The position numbers were made by a program, and so were the translations under genes. A stretch of DNA of 64,000 bases. Origin: an uncultured Lachnospiraceae bacterium (lineage in GTDB: Bacteria; Bacillota; Clostridia; Lachnospirales; Lachnospiraceae). Numbering within the stretch: the first letter of the stretch is position 1; each line of letters starts with the position of its first letter. This document shows positions 17,474-25,731 of this stretch, piece after piece. The stretch lies in the NCBI GenBank assembly GCA_910587305.1, contig CAJUKV010000012.1:23980-87979 (forward strand). The letters run 5' to 3'. A model generated the notes under the pieces. It was given only the letters and a program-made list of their open reading frames with translations. It did no database searches and was not told where the DNA came from.

Positions 17474-18730
17474 ATGGGGATGACGATGACCCAGAAAATA
17501 TTGGCGGCACATGCGGGACTTGACAGTGTGGAAGCCGGACAGCTGATAGAGGCGGATTTAGATCTTGTCCTTGGCAACGACATTACAAGCCCGGTTGCGA
17601 TTAAGGAAATGGAAAAAATGAAGGTGAAGGGCGTATTTGACAAAGATAAGATAGCTCTTGTGCCGGATCATTTTGTGCCGAATAAGGACATTAAGTCTGC
17701 GGAACATTGTAAATGTGTAAGAGAATTTGCTTACCGGAACGAGATTACCAATTATTTCGAAGTGGGCGAAATGGGGATTGAGCATGCGCTTCTTCCGGAA
17801 AAAGGCCTTACCGTGGCCGGGGATGTGGTGATTGGGGCCGATTCACACACCTGTACTTATGGCGCGTTAGGCGCGTTTTCAACGGGAGTAGGCAGTACGG
17901 ATATGGCGGCGGGAATGGCTACGGGAAAAGCCTGGTTTAAGGTGCCGGCCGCTATCCGCTTTTGTCTGATTGGCAAGCCTTCCAAATGGGTCAGCGGCAA
18001 GGATGTGATTCTGCATATCATTGGAATGATTGGGGTTGACGGCGCTTTGTATAAGTCCATGGAATTTGTGGGGGAGGGTATTAAGAACCTTACCATGGAC
18101 GACCGCTTTACCATTGCCAACATGGCGATTGAGGCGGGCGGCAAGAACGGTATCTTCCCGGTGGACGATCTGGCAATCGCGTATATGAAAGAGCATTCTA
18201 AGAAACCATATACGATTTATGAGGCGGACGAGGACGCCGTTTATGATGAGGAATACACCATCGACTTAAGTTCGCTTCGCCCTACGATTGCATTTCCCCA
18301 TCTGCCTGAAAATACAAAAACCATAGATGAAATTACGGAAGATATCAAAATTGATCAGGTGGTAATCGGTTCCTGTACCAACGGACGCATTGACGATATG
18401 CGCGTTGCGGCCGAGGTCCTGAAAGGAAACCATGTGGCAAAGGGAATGCGCTGTATCGTGATTCCCGCCACCCAGGCCATCTATATGCAGGCAATGGAGG
18501 AGGGGCTTTTAAAAACCTTTATAGAAGCCGGCGCAATCGTGAGTACGCCCACCTGCGGGCCCTGTCTGGGAGGATACATGGGTATTCTTGCGGAAGGGGA
18601 AAGATGCGTTTCCACTACCAACCGCAATTTTGTAGGACGTATGGGTCATGTAAATTCTGAGATTTATCTTGCAAGTCCGGCCGTAGCCGCGGCCAGCGCG
18701 ATTGCAGGAAAGATTTCGGCGCCTTGTTGA
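17474..18730 (+). CDS. 3-isopropylmalate dehydratase large subunit
   Basis: A 418-residue aconitase-family protein of the two-subunit type that isomerises 2- to 3-isopropylmalate in leucine synthesis. The 4Fe-4S cluster Cys residues are in VIGSCTNGR (about 300) and PTCGPCLGG (about 359-365). Substrate residues are in GADSHTCTYGALGAFSTGVG. ATG 17474 is supported by GGAGG 7 bases upstream. The family also includes homoaconitase and methylthio-malate enzymes, but adjacency to leuD and ilv genes favours leucine. leuA and leuB are not in the window. Confidence 0.92.
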   Translation: MGMTMTQKILAAHAGLDSVEAGQLIEADLDLVLGNDITSPVAIKEMEKMKVKGVFDKDKIALVPDHFVPNKDIKSAEHCKCVREFAYRNEITNYFEVGEMGIEHALLPEKGLTVAGDVVIGADSHTCTYGALGAFSTGVGSTDMAAGMATGKAWFKVPAAIRFCLIGKPSKWVSGKDVILHIIGMIGVDGALYKSMEFVGEGIKNLTMDDRFTIANMAIEAGGKNGIFPVDDLAIAYMKEHSKKPYTIYEADEDAVYDEEYTIDLSSLRPTIAFPHLPENTKTIDEITEDIKIDQVVIGSCTNGRIDDMRVAAEVLKGNHVAKGMRCIVIPATQAIYMQAMEEGLLKTFIEAGAIVSTPTCGPCLGGYMGILAEGERCVSTTNRNFVGRMGHVNSEIYLASPAVAAASAIAGKISAPC

Positions 18731-18740
18731 GAACAGAGGG

Positions 18741-18849
18741 AGGTAGAAGAATGAAAGGTTTTCAACCTTTCATTCACAAGTTTGTGTCTGCGCTGCATCC
18801 ACAAACTTGATATGCGCAAAAAGCAGCGCAGAAATGAGGAAAAATATAA
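18741..18849 (+). promoter_or_regulatory. leuC-leuD spacer: nested hairpins and a 19-codon ORF (leader family 2)
   Basis: The GAATGAAAGGTT/AACCTTTCATTC hairpin (about 18749-18775) is followed by CAAGTTTGTG/CACAAACTTG (about 18777-18809). The loop of the latter contains GCGCTGC, complementary to GCAGCGC next to the leuD Shine-Dalgarno, so two folds compete. A 19-codon frame (18751-18810) with GAGGGAGG upstream runs through it. It has one Leu codon, so classical leucine attenuation is unlikely. Confidence 0.5.
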
Positions 18850-19338
18850 ATGAAAGCGGCAAAAGGAATTGTATTTAAGTATGGCGACAATGTGGACACG
18901 GATGTAATCATCCCTGCAAGATATTTGAACTCGTCCGATCCGGCGGAGCTTGCAACCCACTGCATGGAAGATATTGACAAGGATTTCATCCATAAAGTAA
19001 AACAGGGAGATATCATTGTGGCGGATAAAAATTTTGGCTGCGGTTCTTCCAGAGAACATGCGCCTATTGCAATCAAGGCGGCCGGAGTCAGCTGTGTGAT
19101 TGCGGAGACGTTCGCCAGAATTTTTTACAGAAATGCGATTAATATAGGACTTCCTATCATTGAATGTCCGCAGGCTTCCAAGGGTATTGAGAATGGGGAC
19201 GAAGTGGAAGTGGATTTTGATTCCGGTATGATTAAGAACCTGACCAAAGGAACAGAGTTCAAAGGACAGGCGTTTCCCGAGTTCATGCAGAAAATCATTG
19301 CGGCTGAGGGGTTAGTAAATTACATTAATCAAAAGTAA
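18850..19338 (+). CDS. 3-isopropylmalate dehydratase small subunit
   Basis: A 162-residue swivelling domain partner of LeuC. The family motif NFGCGSSREHAP (about 62-73) that holds the substrate is intact, as is YLNSSDPAELATHCME near the N-terminus. It starts with ATG after ATGAGGA. The length is typical of the short (archaeal/clostridial) LeuD type. It is separated from leuC by the structured 119-base spacer, so its translation may be tuned separately. Confidence 0.93.
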   Translation: MKAAKGIVFKYGDNVDTDVIIPARYLNSSDPAELATHCMEDIDKDFIHKVKQGDIIVADKNFGCGSSREHAPIAIKAAGVSCVIAETFARIFYRNAINIGLPIIECPQASKGIENGDEVEVDFDSGMIKNLTKGTEFKGQAFPEFMQKIIAAEGLVNYINQK

Positions 19339-19363
19339 GGAAAGGCAAGGAGGAATTTTACAA

Positions 19364-20731
19364 ATGGCCAATACAAATACGCCTGAAGTAAAATCTGAAC
19401 AGAAGGTTCAGACCAAATATGACCGTAAAATGGAGGCAAGGAGACAACAAAAGTTAAAAGACGCACGCCAGGAAAAAATGATGAAAACCGTTGGAATTGC
19501 AATTGGGGTTGTGGTTCTTTTGGCTGTTGTGGTTTCAATCGCCGTGCCGATTGTCAGAAAGAGTTCGGCGCTTAAGGGTACTTATGTGAAAATAGGCGAC
19601 CATGAGCTGACGCAGGTTGAGTACGATTATTATTACAATGTGGCGGTTAACAATTATCTGACCGCATATTCGTCCATTCTGCCCTATATGGGACTGGATA
19701 CGTCCCGGGATTACGACCAGCAGCAATATGCGGAAGGCAAGACATGGAAGGATCTCTTTGATGAAATGACGGTGGAGCAGATTAAGCAAAGCAAAGCGCT
19801 TTTGGACGACGCCAAAGGGGCCGGCTTTACTTACGACACGTCCGCCGAATACGATGTCTTTGTGAGCGAGCTTGAAACTGCCGCCCAGTCGGCCGGGGTC
19901 AGCGTGGGAGAGTATTACAAGAACACCTTTGGCGAATATGCCACGAAACAGAACGTAGAGCCCTTTGTGAAGGAGGGACTGCTGGTAAGCGCATACCATG
20001 ACGATTTAATGGTAAAAAATGTGCCTTCCGAAGAAGAAATAAAGGCATATTATGAAGAAAATAAACAAAATTATGACAAGGTAGATTTCAGGAGCTTTAA
20101 TTTTAACACTGAGATTGCCGAGGACGCCTCCGAGGAAGATATCAAAAAAGCCATGGATGAACTTAAAGTGAAGGCGGACGCAATGATGGAGGCGCGTAAG
20201 GGCGGGGAAGATTTTGAGGCCCTTTGCCTTAAAAACGCATCCGAGAACACAAAAGAAAATTACGAAAATCCCGATACGGAATATAGCCTCAGTGAGGGAC
20301 GAAACTACAGCAATATTTCCGCCGTTATGTCGGATTGGCTTTACGACGAGAGCAGAAAAGCGGGAGATATTACGGTTTTAGCAGATGAAACTTATCATCA
20401 GTATTATGTGGTGGAATTTGTAAAAAGGTATTATGATGAAGCGGACGACGCAAATATTTCAAATACCCTGGCAAGCGAGAGAGTATCCGAGTATACAAAC
20501 GGCCTTGCGGAAAACTATCAGGTGACGGATGTAAAAGGAGATTTGAAATATCTGACAATCAGTACGGAGGAAACTGCGGCGGACAGCGCTGCGGATGACG
20601 CCGCTGACAGTGCGGATGAAGCGGGCACGGAAACAGACGCGGATACGGATGCCGGAAACGACACGGATTCTAATGCGGATGCAGCTTCCGGCGGTGATGC
20701 GGATACGGAAGACTCAGGTGCGGAAGAGTAA
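19364..20731 (+). CDS. Membrane-anchored parvulin/SurA-like protein
   Basis: A 455-residue protein. A basic N-terminus, one membrane segment (about 41-64), a helical SurA/PrsA-like chaperone region (about 70-215), a region resembling a degenerate parvulin peptidyl-prolyl isomerase (about 215-365), and a C-terminal tail of about 60 residues made almost only of Ala, Asp, Thr, Glu, Ser and Gly. It should face the outside and help fold exported proteins. Isomerase residues are not clear, so activity is uncertain. GGAGG supports ATG 19364. It lies 25 bases after leuD and may be read with it. Confidence 0.75.
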   Translation: MANTNTPEVKSEQKVQTKYDRKMEARRQQKLKDARQEKMMKTVGIAIGVVVLLAVVVSIAVPIVRKSSALKGTYVKIGDHELTQVEYDYYYNVAVNNYLTAYSSILPYMGLDTSRDYDQQQYAEGKTWKDLFDEMTVEQIKQSKALLDDAKGAGFTYDTSAEYDVFVSELETAAQSAGVSVGEYYKNTFGEYATKQNVEPFVKEGLLVSAYHDDLMVKNVPSEEEIKAYYEENKQNYDKVDFRSFNFNTEIAEDASEEDIKKAMDELKVKADAMMEARKGGEDFEALCLKNASENTKENYENPDTEYSLSEGRNYSNISAVMSDWLYDESRKAGDITVLADETYHQYYVVEFVKRYYDEADDANISNTLASERVSEYTNGLAENYQVTDVKGDLKYLTISTEETAADSAADDAADSADEAGTETDADTDAGNDTDSNADAASGGDADTEDSGAEE

Positions 20732-20758
20732 ATCATTTTAGTAAATGAACAAAAATTG

Positions 20759-20782
20759 GGGACTCCATGGGAGTCCCTTATT
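20759..20782 (+). terminator. Hairpin after the parvulin-like gene
   Basis: GGGACTCC (20759-20766) pairs with GGAGTCCC (20770-20777) around ATG, followed by TTATTTAT. Confidence 0.6.
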
Positions 20783-20785
20783 TAT

Positions 20786-20976
20786 GCACACGGGCGTCCA
20801 AAGGAAATATGTCAGCAAGCTGACGGACGCCCGGCGCGCGAGTAGGGAGAAAACCTTCCCTACTCGATTGCACAGGACCGTGCAGAGGAAATATGCCACT
20901 AAAGCGGCACACGGGCCGCGCGGCGAGCAGGGAGAAAATCTTCCCTGCTCGATTGCACAGGCCCGCATAAGGAAAT
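20786..20976. repeat. Tandem 84-bp structured repeat, about 2.2 units
   Basis: The AGGAAAT anchor recurs at 20802, 20886 and 20970 (period 84). GCACAC or GCACAG opens each unit. Each full unit has a first arm (GGGCGTCC/GGACGCCC with inner GTCAGC/GCTGAC in unit 1) and a second hairpin: CGAGTAGGGA/TCCCTACTCG (20839-20848/20857-20866) in unit 1, CGAGCAGGGA/TCCCTGCTCG (20924-20933/20942-20951) in unit 2. The T-A to C-G swap keeps the pair. It lies between convergent genes. Confidence 0.8.
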
Positions 20977-20977
20977 T

Positions 20978-21769
20978 TTACTGAAATGGTTTGGCAAAAG
21001 AGCCTGCCGGGGAGATGGGTTCGCCATTTGAAACCAGATGATAGACATCACCCATAGTCTGTACCCTGAAATAGGCTTCCGCTCCCCATCGTTCCTCGCT
21101 TGAAAGGATGGTAAGCGAAGTGGTTGGCAGGAAAAAGCCGTGTACCAACAGCGGAAACGGAATATTCAGCAGGTGGGAGAGAACGATGCAGGTAATGCCC
21201 AGGTGGCAGAAAATGACGATAACAGGTTCTTTATCATCCTTTTTCAGGGCTTCAAAATATTCCGGGCTGTCCGGATGGGGCGTGGCGGCGCGCAAAGGTT
21301 CTTCGGCCCCTTCCCCAGTCATAACTTTATAGTATCGCTTTTCACGTATGTAGCCGTAGGAGGATAAAAGCCGGTCAAAATTTTGACATACTTCCGAGAA
21401 CTTAGCGGCAATTTGAGGGTTTTGCTTCATCACATCCGCTTCCACCCATTTTAGCGGGTCGAACATTAAAGGCTCATTGGTCCAGTAAGATGGAACAAAA
21501 TCCCAGGGAACGCCGTGCTTTCCGGTGACAGGATCATCAATAACATAGGAAAATTCCCGCATCCATTCTAAGGTGACGGCCTTACGGTTCATTTTTTGCA
21601 AGGTACAGGAGGCGGTGTCTTTCGCGCGCCCTAAGGGAGAGCAGTAAAAGTCGGTTACCCTCCACTTGCTGATGCGCTCCGCTAAAAGGCCGGCCTCGCG
21701 CCAGCCTTTTTCGGTCAGGCTGTCATGGGCATAGTCAGGTTCGCCGTGGCGGACAAATATGATTTTCAT
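20978..21769 (-). CDS. Histidine phosphatase family protein
   Basis: A 263-residue phosphoglycerate-mutase-like protein. The N-terminal RHGEPD (7-12) carries the phospho-accepting His; LTEKGWREAGLLAERI and the SPLGRAKDTA segment are the usual following motifs. A second His occurs late in FCHLGITCIVLSHL. The size exceeds simple 200-aa members because of a middle insertion. Substrate unknown; the family acts on sugar phosphates, phosphoproteins or cobalamin precursors. AAAGGAG supports ATG 21769. Confidence 0.85.
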   Translation of the reverse strand: MKIIFVRHGEPDYAHDSLTEKGWREAGLLAERISKWRVTDFYCSPLGRAKDTASCTLQKMNRKAVTLEWMREFSYVIDDPVTGKHGVPWDFVPSYWTNEPLMFDPLKWVEADVMKQNPQIAAKFSEVCQNFDRLLSSYGYIREKRYYKVMTGEGAEEPLRAATPHPDSPEYFEALKKDDKEPVIVIFCHLGITCIVLSHLLNIPFPLLVHGFFLPTTSLTILSSEERWGAEAYFRVQTMGDVYHLVSNGEPISPAGSFAKPFQ

Positions 21770-21798
21770 TTGGCAGCTCCTTTCAATTTGATAAGAAA

Positions 21799-21828
21799 AT
21801 TATACCAGAGGCCGGGGCTTTCATGCAA
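21799..21828 (-). promoter_or_regulatory. Candidate promoter of the histidine phosphatase gene
   Basis: Minus strand: TTGCAT (21828-21823), an 18-base spacer and TATAAT (21804-21799). Confidence 0.55.
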
Positions 21829-21983
21829 TACATAGAAGGCTTCCGGATTTACCTTATCTTGCTATGAAAGAAATAATCCGGTACAATAGATTTGTTTGTG
21901 AATATGATTTGTCAGTAAAACTTCGGATTTAATATTAAGAATATCTTAACTATTTTCCTTACTAACACTTAAATTTTATATGT

Positions 21984-22066
21984 TTTACTGTTTATAGTAA
22001 AGCAGAGTAAGAAAATTTTTGCCTGCGCCCCAATTTGAGGGCTGATGGCAGGAATGGGGGATTAGA
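21984..22066 (+). promoter_or_regulatory. Inverted repeat and hairpin leader before the response regulator (leader family 1)
   Basis: TTTACT (21984-21989)/AGTAAA (21996-22001) is a perfect inverted repeat, a possible operator. The leader follows: outer CCTGC (22022-22026)/GCAGG (22048-22052), inner GCCC (22027-22030)/GGGC (22039-22042), loop CAATTTGA, then AATGGGGGATTAGA and ATG. Confidence 0.6.
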
Positions 22067-22759
22067 ATGACGAATATTTTAGTTTGCGATGATGATAAGG
22101 AAATTGTGGACGCCATTGAGATTTATCTGAATCAGGAAGGTTATCATGTTTATAAGGCCTATGACGGGGAGCAGGCGATAAAGCTGTTAAAGGAACAGAA
22201 TATCCACCTCCTTGTGATAGACATTATGATGCCCAGGTTAGACGGAATCCATGCTACTTTGAAAATCAGGGAATACAGCAGCATTCCCATTATTTTTCTT
22301 TCCGCCAAATCGGAGGATACGGATAAAATACTTGGTCTGAATATCGGAGCGGACGATTATGTAACCAAACCTTTTAATCCCTTGGAGCTGGTGGCGAGAA
22401 TAAAGTCGAATTTAAGAAGATACACCCGCCTTGGAAATCTGAATGTGGAAAACAACGCGCTTTTTACCGCCGGAGGACTGTGTATCAACGACGATACCAA
22501 GGAAGTGACGGTAGACGGAGAGGTGGTGAAGCTGACGCCGATTGAGTATAATATTCTTCTTTTGCTGGTGAAGAATCAGGGAAAGGTGTTTTCCATCGAT
22601 CAGATTTATGAAAATATCTGGAATGAGGAGGCAATTGGCGCGGATAACACGGTTGCCGTCCATATCAGGCATATCAGGGAAAAGATTGAGATTAACCCGA
22701 AGGAACCAAGATATTTGAAAGTGGTCTGGGGTGTAGGATACAAGGTGGAAAAACAATAG
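22067..22759 (+). CDS. OmpR/PhoB-family response regulator
   Basis: A 230-residue DNA-binding response regulator. The receiver domain (1-120) has the acidic pocket CDDD (7-10), the phospho-acceptor Asp52 in VIDIMMPRLDG, and the conserved Lys in YVTKPFNPLE. The C-terminal winged helix (about 135-228) has the family pattern LTPIEYNILLLLVKN and HIRHIREKI. It pairs with the kinase gene 86 bases downstream. The signal and targets are unknown. GGGGG upstream supports ATG 22067. Confidence 0.94.
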   Translation: MTNILVCDDDKEIVDAIEIYLNQEGYHVYKAYDGEQAIKLLKEQNIHLLVIDIMMPRLDGIHATLKIREYSSIPIIFLSAKSEDTDKILGLNIGADDYVTKPFNPLELVARIKSNLRRYTRLGNLNVENNALFTAGGLCINDDTKEVTVDGEVVKLTPIEYNILLLLVKNQGKVFSIDQIYENIWNEEAIGADNTVAVHIRHIREKIEINPKEPRYLKVVWGVGYKVEKQ

Positions 22760-22764
22760 GGGCG

Positions 22765-22845
22765 GCAAATTTATGGACACGCTTATGGATAGCTTACAGG
22801 CGCGCTTAAATTTGCGGGCTATTGGAAAAAGGGAGGATTCGTATT
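22765..22845 (+). promoter_or_regulatory. Hairpin leader before the histidine kinase (loose leader family 1)
   Basis: GCAAATTT (22765-22772) pairs with AAATTTGC (22808-22815). The segment AAATTTGCGGGC and the Shine-Dalgarno block GGGAGGATT match the other leaders, but the compact two-part stem is absent. Confidence 0.4.
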
Positions 22846-25617
22846 ATGGGTAGGAAAATACGGGGTGAACAGCATGACAACATGCGGGAAAACATGCAGG
22901 AAAATATTCAGGAAAACGATATTGGAATGAATGGCAGCGAAATGAATGACGTTCAGGAAAATGACGTCGGGGGAAATAATATTCATAGTAATATGGAAGA
23001 AAATGCGCAAAACCCCAAAGGGCAGAACAAGCAAAATTCGCAGAAAGAAGATAATAAGAAAAGAGCAAAGGCCGGAAAGGAAGAACGCAGAAAGAAAAAA
23101 AGAAGACTGGGGTTTTTGCATGGCCTTCAACATATTCTGCTGGTGCTGGCCGTTGTTCAGATGGTGACGGTGCTTTTAAGCTCTTATGTGATGGTCGATA
23201 CAAAAAGCGGGCCTAAGCCTTTTAGCCTGTTGGAACAAAAGCAGCCAAGGTATTTTGAGGATTCCAATGTGTTCAATATGCTTTTGGGGAACAGCGTATC
23301 CGATCTTATATGCTATGGCGCAATCAGGAGCCAGATGGAGACGGACGCCAGGTTTGACAACAAAAAGGAGGTGGATGTTACCGCCTTTGCCGGGAGACAC
23401 TATGACATGCAGTCAGAGTATATTACCGCCCGTTATTATTTGGATGATCTGATCAAATGGGCCCAGGCCGGATTTACTTATGAAAACGTTTATATGAACG
23501 GGGAAGAGGCAGACCAGTTTTTAAGCAGAAGCCGGATTGTAACGAAAGTGAATCTGGAAGGCTATAACGGCACGGTAAGCTATCTAAACTCGGACCTTAC
23601 AAGCATTACCAGCGTGGAGGATGTATCGGGCAACTTGCTTGAGGCCGGTATGGTAGAGAGAGATGGGACGGACGCTACCATTTTAAACAACAGATACCGC
23701 ACGGTGGACGGTAAAAATATCGAAAATCATGTGTCCTCCTGGGAGGAATATTATGAACTTTGCGCAAATGTGAAAAAAGCGGCCGAGGATTTAAGCATTA
23801 ATTATGAGGAGTACTTAAAATACAAGGAGTTTTATGACGCGGCCAATACAAATGTGCTGTATATTATCAAAAGAACCGTAGGAGACGACACCCAGATCTT
23901 TACAAACGTAAGCGCAAAAGCAACACGCGCCTCCGAACTGGAAAAGGAGCTACGGGGGCAGTGCGGCAGATATCTTTATTACAACTCCCAGAATATGCAG
24001 TTTGCAACGGACACCCTGATTGAGGAATCTACCCTGCGCTACATTTTAAATGCGTATCAATATGCCTATCCGGAGGATACCCAAATTATGATTGGGGTGC
24101 GGTCAGATTATATGGCGAAGGACTGCTTTTACCAGGCAAAAGACGGGTTCTACAATTATGTACCTCATGTGTGGCAGTATATTGCCGGTGCAGTAGCATG
24201 CATTCTTTTATATCTGGTGCTTTTGGCGGTTCTTACCATGAAGGAAGGCACAGTGCGCAAAAAAGAAACCGGCGAAATTGCGATCAGATTGTATTCTGAG
24301 GATCGTATACCTACGGAAATTATGGTTTTGGCGGCCGGGCTCGCTGCCGCAGGCGTGTGTTATGGCCTTGCTATTGTTAATGATATCCGGAGAAACATTG
24401 ATTTTGCCAGTATGCTTGTGATTACAGGGTTAGCGGCGCTTTTGGTGAGTTTACTGTTTTCCTTCTTCTACTACAGTTTCGTAAGGCGTATAAAAGCAGG
24501 AACTCTTTGGAGAGACAGCCTGATCAGCGGCATCATAAATCTGATCCGGAAATGGGTTTTATATTTCAGTGAACATTCAACTTTGGTTTTGCGGGTTTGG
24601 GTTCCTGTGGGATTCCTTACGCTGGTGAATTTAGGAGGGGCGATGATCGCCGGATACGCGTGGGCGGAGAGAGAGGGGATTATCCTTTTGGCGTTCTTCC
24701 TGATAGTGGCCGCAGTTGACGGGGCGGTTGGATTTATTATGTACCGTTCGGCCCTTGGCAAGCAAAGGATTCTGGAGGGGATAAAGTTAATCCGGGAAGG
24801 AAACCTTGCGCATCAGGTGAAAGAGGACGGACTCTATGGAGAGGACCTGGTGCTTGCGCGGGCGGTAAACAGCATTGGGGACAGCGTCAGAACGGCAGTG
24901 GAAACCAGTATGAAGGATGAACGCCTCAAGGCGGATCTGATTACCAATGTGTCCCATGATATCAAAACGCCCTTAACCTCCATTATCAATTATGTGGATT
25001 TAATTAAGCGGGAGAATATTCAGGATCCTAAAATAAAGGAATATGTGGAAGTGTTAGACGCCAAATCCCAGAGGTTAAAGCAGCTGACAGACGATTTGGT
25101 GGAAGCATCCAAAATATCTTCCGGGAACATTGTACTGCAGTGGGAAAAAATCAACTTAGTGGAACTTTTGAACCAGACCATAGGGGAGTTCTCGGAAAAA
25201 TTTGAGGAAAAGTCTTTGTATCTGGTGTTTAAGGCGCCTAAGAGCAGTATATACATCGAGGCGGACAGCAGACGCATCTGGCGTGTGATTGAAAATCTGT
25301 TTAATAATATCTTTAAATATGCGCTAAGCGGTACAAGGGTTTATATCGATATGGAATTACTGCGGTCCGATGAGGAGGGAAAAAAGGTAATTGTTTCCCT
25401 GAAAAACATATCGGCCCAGCCTCTTAAGATGGACCCGCAGGAGCTTACGGAAAGATTCATCCGGGGGGACGAATCCAGAACAACGGAAGGGAGCGGCCTG
25501 GGGCTGTCTATCGCCAAGAACCTGACGGAAGCCCAAAATGGGAAATTTGAGATTGTGATGGACGGCGATTTGTTTAAGGTGAATTTGACCTTCCGCATAA
25601 CGGAAAAGAGCGAGTAG
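22846..25617 (+). CDS. Large membrane sensor histidine kinase
   Basis: About 923 residues. An Asn/Glu/Met-rich cytoplasmic N-tail (1-60) and a basic patch precede the first membrane segment (about 92-112). A long outside sensor region (about 113-440) is followed by several further spans (to about 650), a HAMP-like linker, the H-box VSHDIKTPLTSIINYVD (His about 705), the N-box ENLFNNIFKYA and the ATP lid EGSGLGLSIAKN. ATG 22846 has GGGAGG 10 bases upstream. It forms a two-component system with the preceding regulator. The sensor matches no domain I recognise. The low-complexity N-tail is unusual. Confidence 0.92.
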   Translation: MGRKIRGEQHDNMRENMQENIQENDIGMNGSEMNDVQENDVGGNNIHSNMEENAQNPKGQNKQNSQKEDNKKRAKAGKEERRKKKRRLGFLHGLQHILLVLAVVQMVTVLLSSYVMVDTKSGPKPFSLLEQKQPRYFEDSNVFNMLLGNSVSDLICYGAIRSQMETDARFDNKKEVDVTAFAGRHYDMQSEYITARYYLDDLIKWAQAGFTYENVYMNGEEADQFLSRSRIVTKVNLEGYNGTVSYLNSDLTSITSVEDVSGNLLEAGMVERDGTDATILNNRYRTVDGKNIENHVSSWEEYYELCANVKKAAEDLSINYEEYLKYKEFYDAANTNVLYIIKRTVGDDTQIFTNVSAKATRASELEKELRGQCGRYLYYNSQNMQFATDTLIEESTLRYILNAYQYAYPEDTQIMIGVRSDYMAKDCFYQAKDGFYNYVPHVWQYIAGAVACILLYLVLLAVLTMKEGTVRKKETGEIAIRLYSEDRIPTEIMVLAAGLAAAGVCYGLAIVNDIRRNIDFASMLVITGLAALLVSLLFSFFYYSFVRRIKAGTLWRDSLISGIINLIRKWVLYFSEHSTLVLRVWVPVGFLTLVNLGGAMIAGYAWAEREGIILLAFFLIVAAVDGAVGFIMYRSALGKQRILEGIKLIREGNLAHQVKEDGLYGEDLVLARAVNSIGDSVRTAVETSMKDERLKADLITNVSHDIKTPLTSIINYVDLIKRENIQDPKIKEYVEVLDAKSQRLKQLTDDLVEASKISSGNIVLQWEKINLVELLNQTIGEFSEKFEEKSLYLVFKAPKSSIYIEADSRRIWRVIENLFNNIFKYALSGTRVYIDMELLRSDEEGKKVIVSLKNISAQPLKMDPQELTERFIRGDESRTTEGSGLGLSIAKNLTEAQNGKFEIVMDGDLFKVNLTFRITEKSE

Positions 25618-25633
25618 AGAAGGGCATAAAAGG

Positions 25634-25670
25634 AACAACGGATGACGATAGACCGGGTCATCCGTTGTTT
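25634..25670 (+). terminator. Terminator after the two-component operon
   Basis: AACAACGGATGAC (25634-25646) pairs with GTCATCCGTTGTT (25657-25669), followed by T residues. Confidence 0.85.
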
Positions 25671-25731
25671 TACGTAAAGATATTTATCACGGCAGGCTTA
25701 CCTGTGCTGCCGGACATATTTTATTAAGGAA

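Noticed and set aside
18751..18810. Leucine attenuator leader peptide before leuD
   Set aside because: The 19-codon frame has a single Leu codon and no run of regulatory codons, and no terminator follows. Its ribosome site is real, so it is noted under the leader instead.
20786..20976. CRISPR array
   Set aside because: The 84-bp units are too long and too few, and there are no unique spacers or cas genes.
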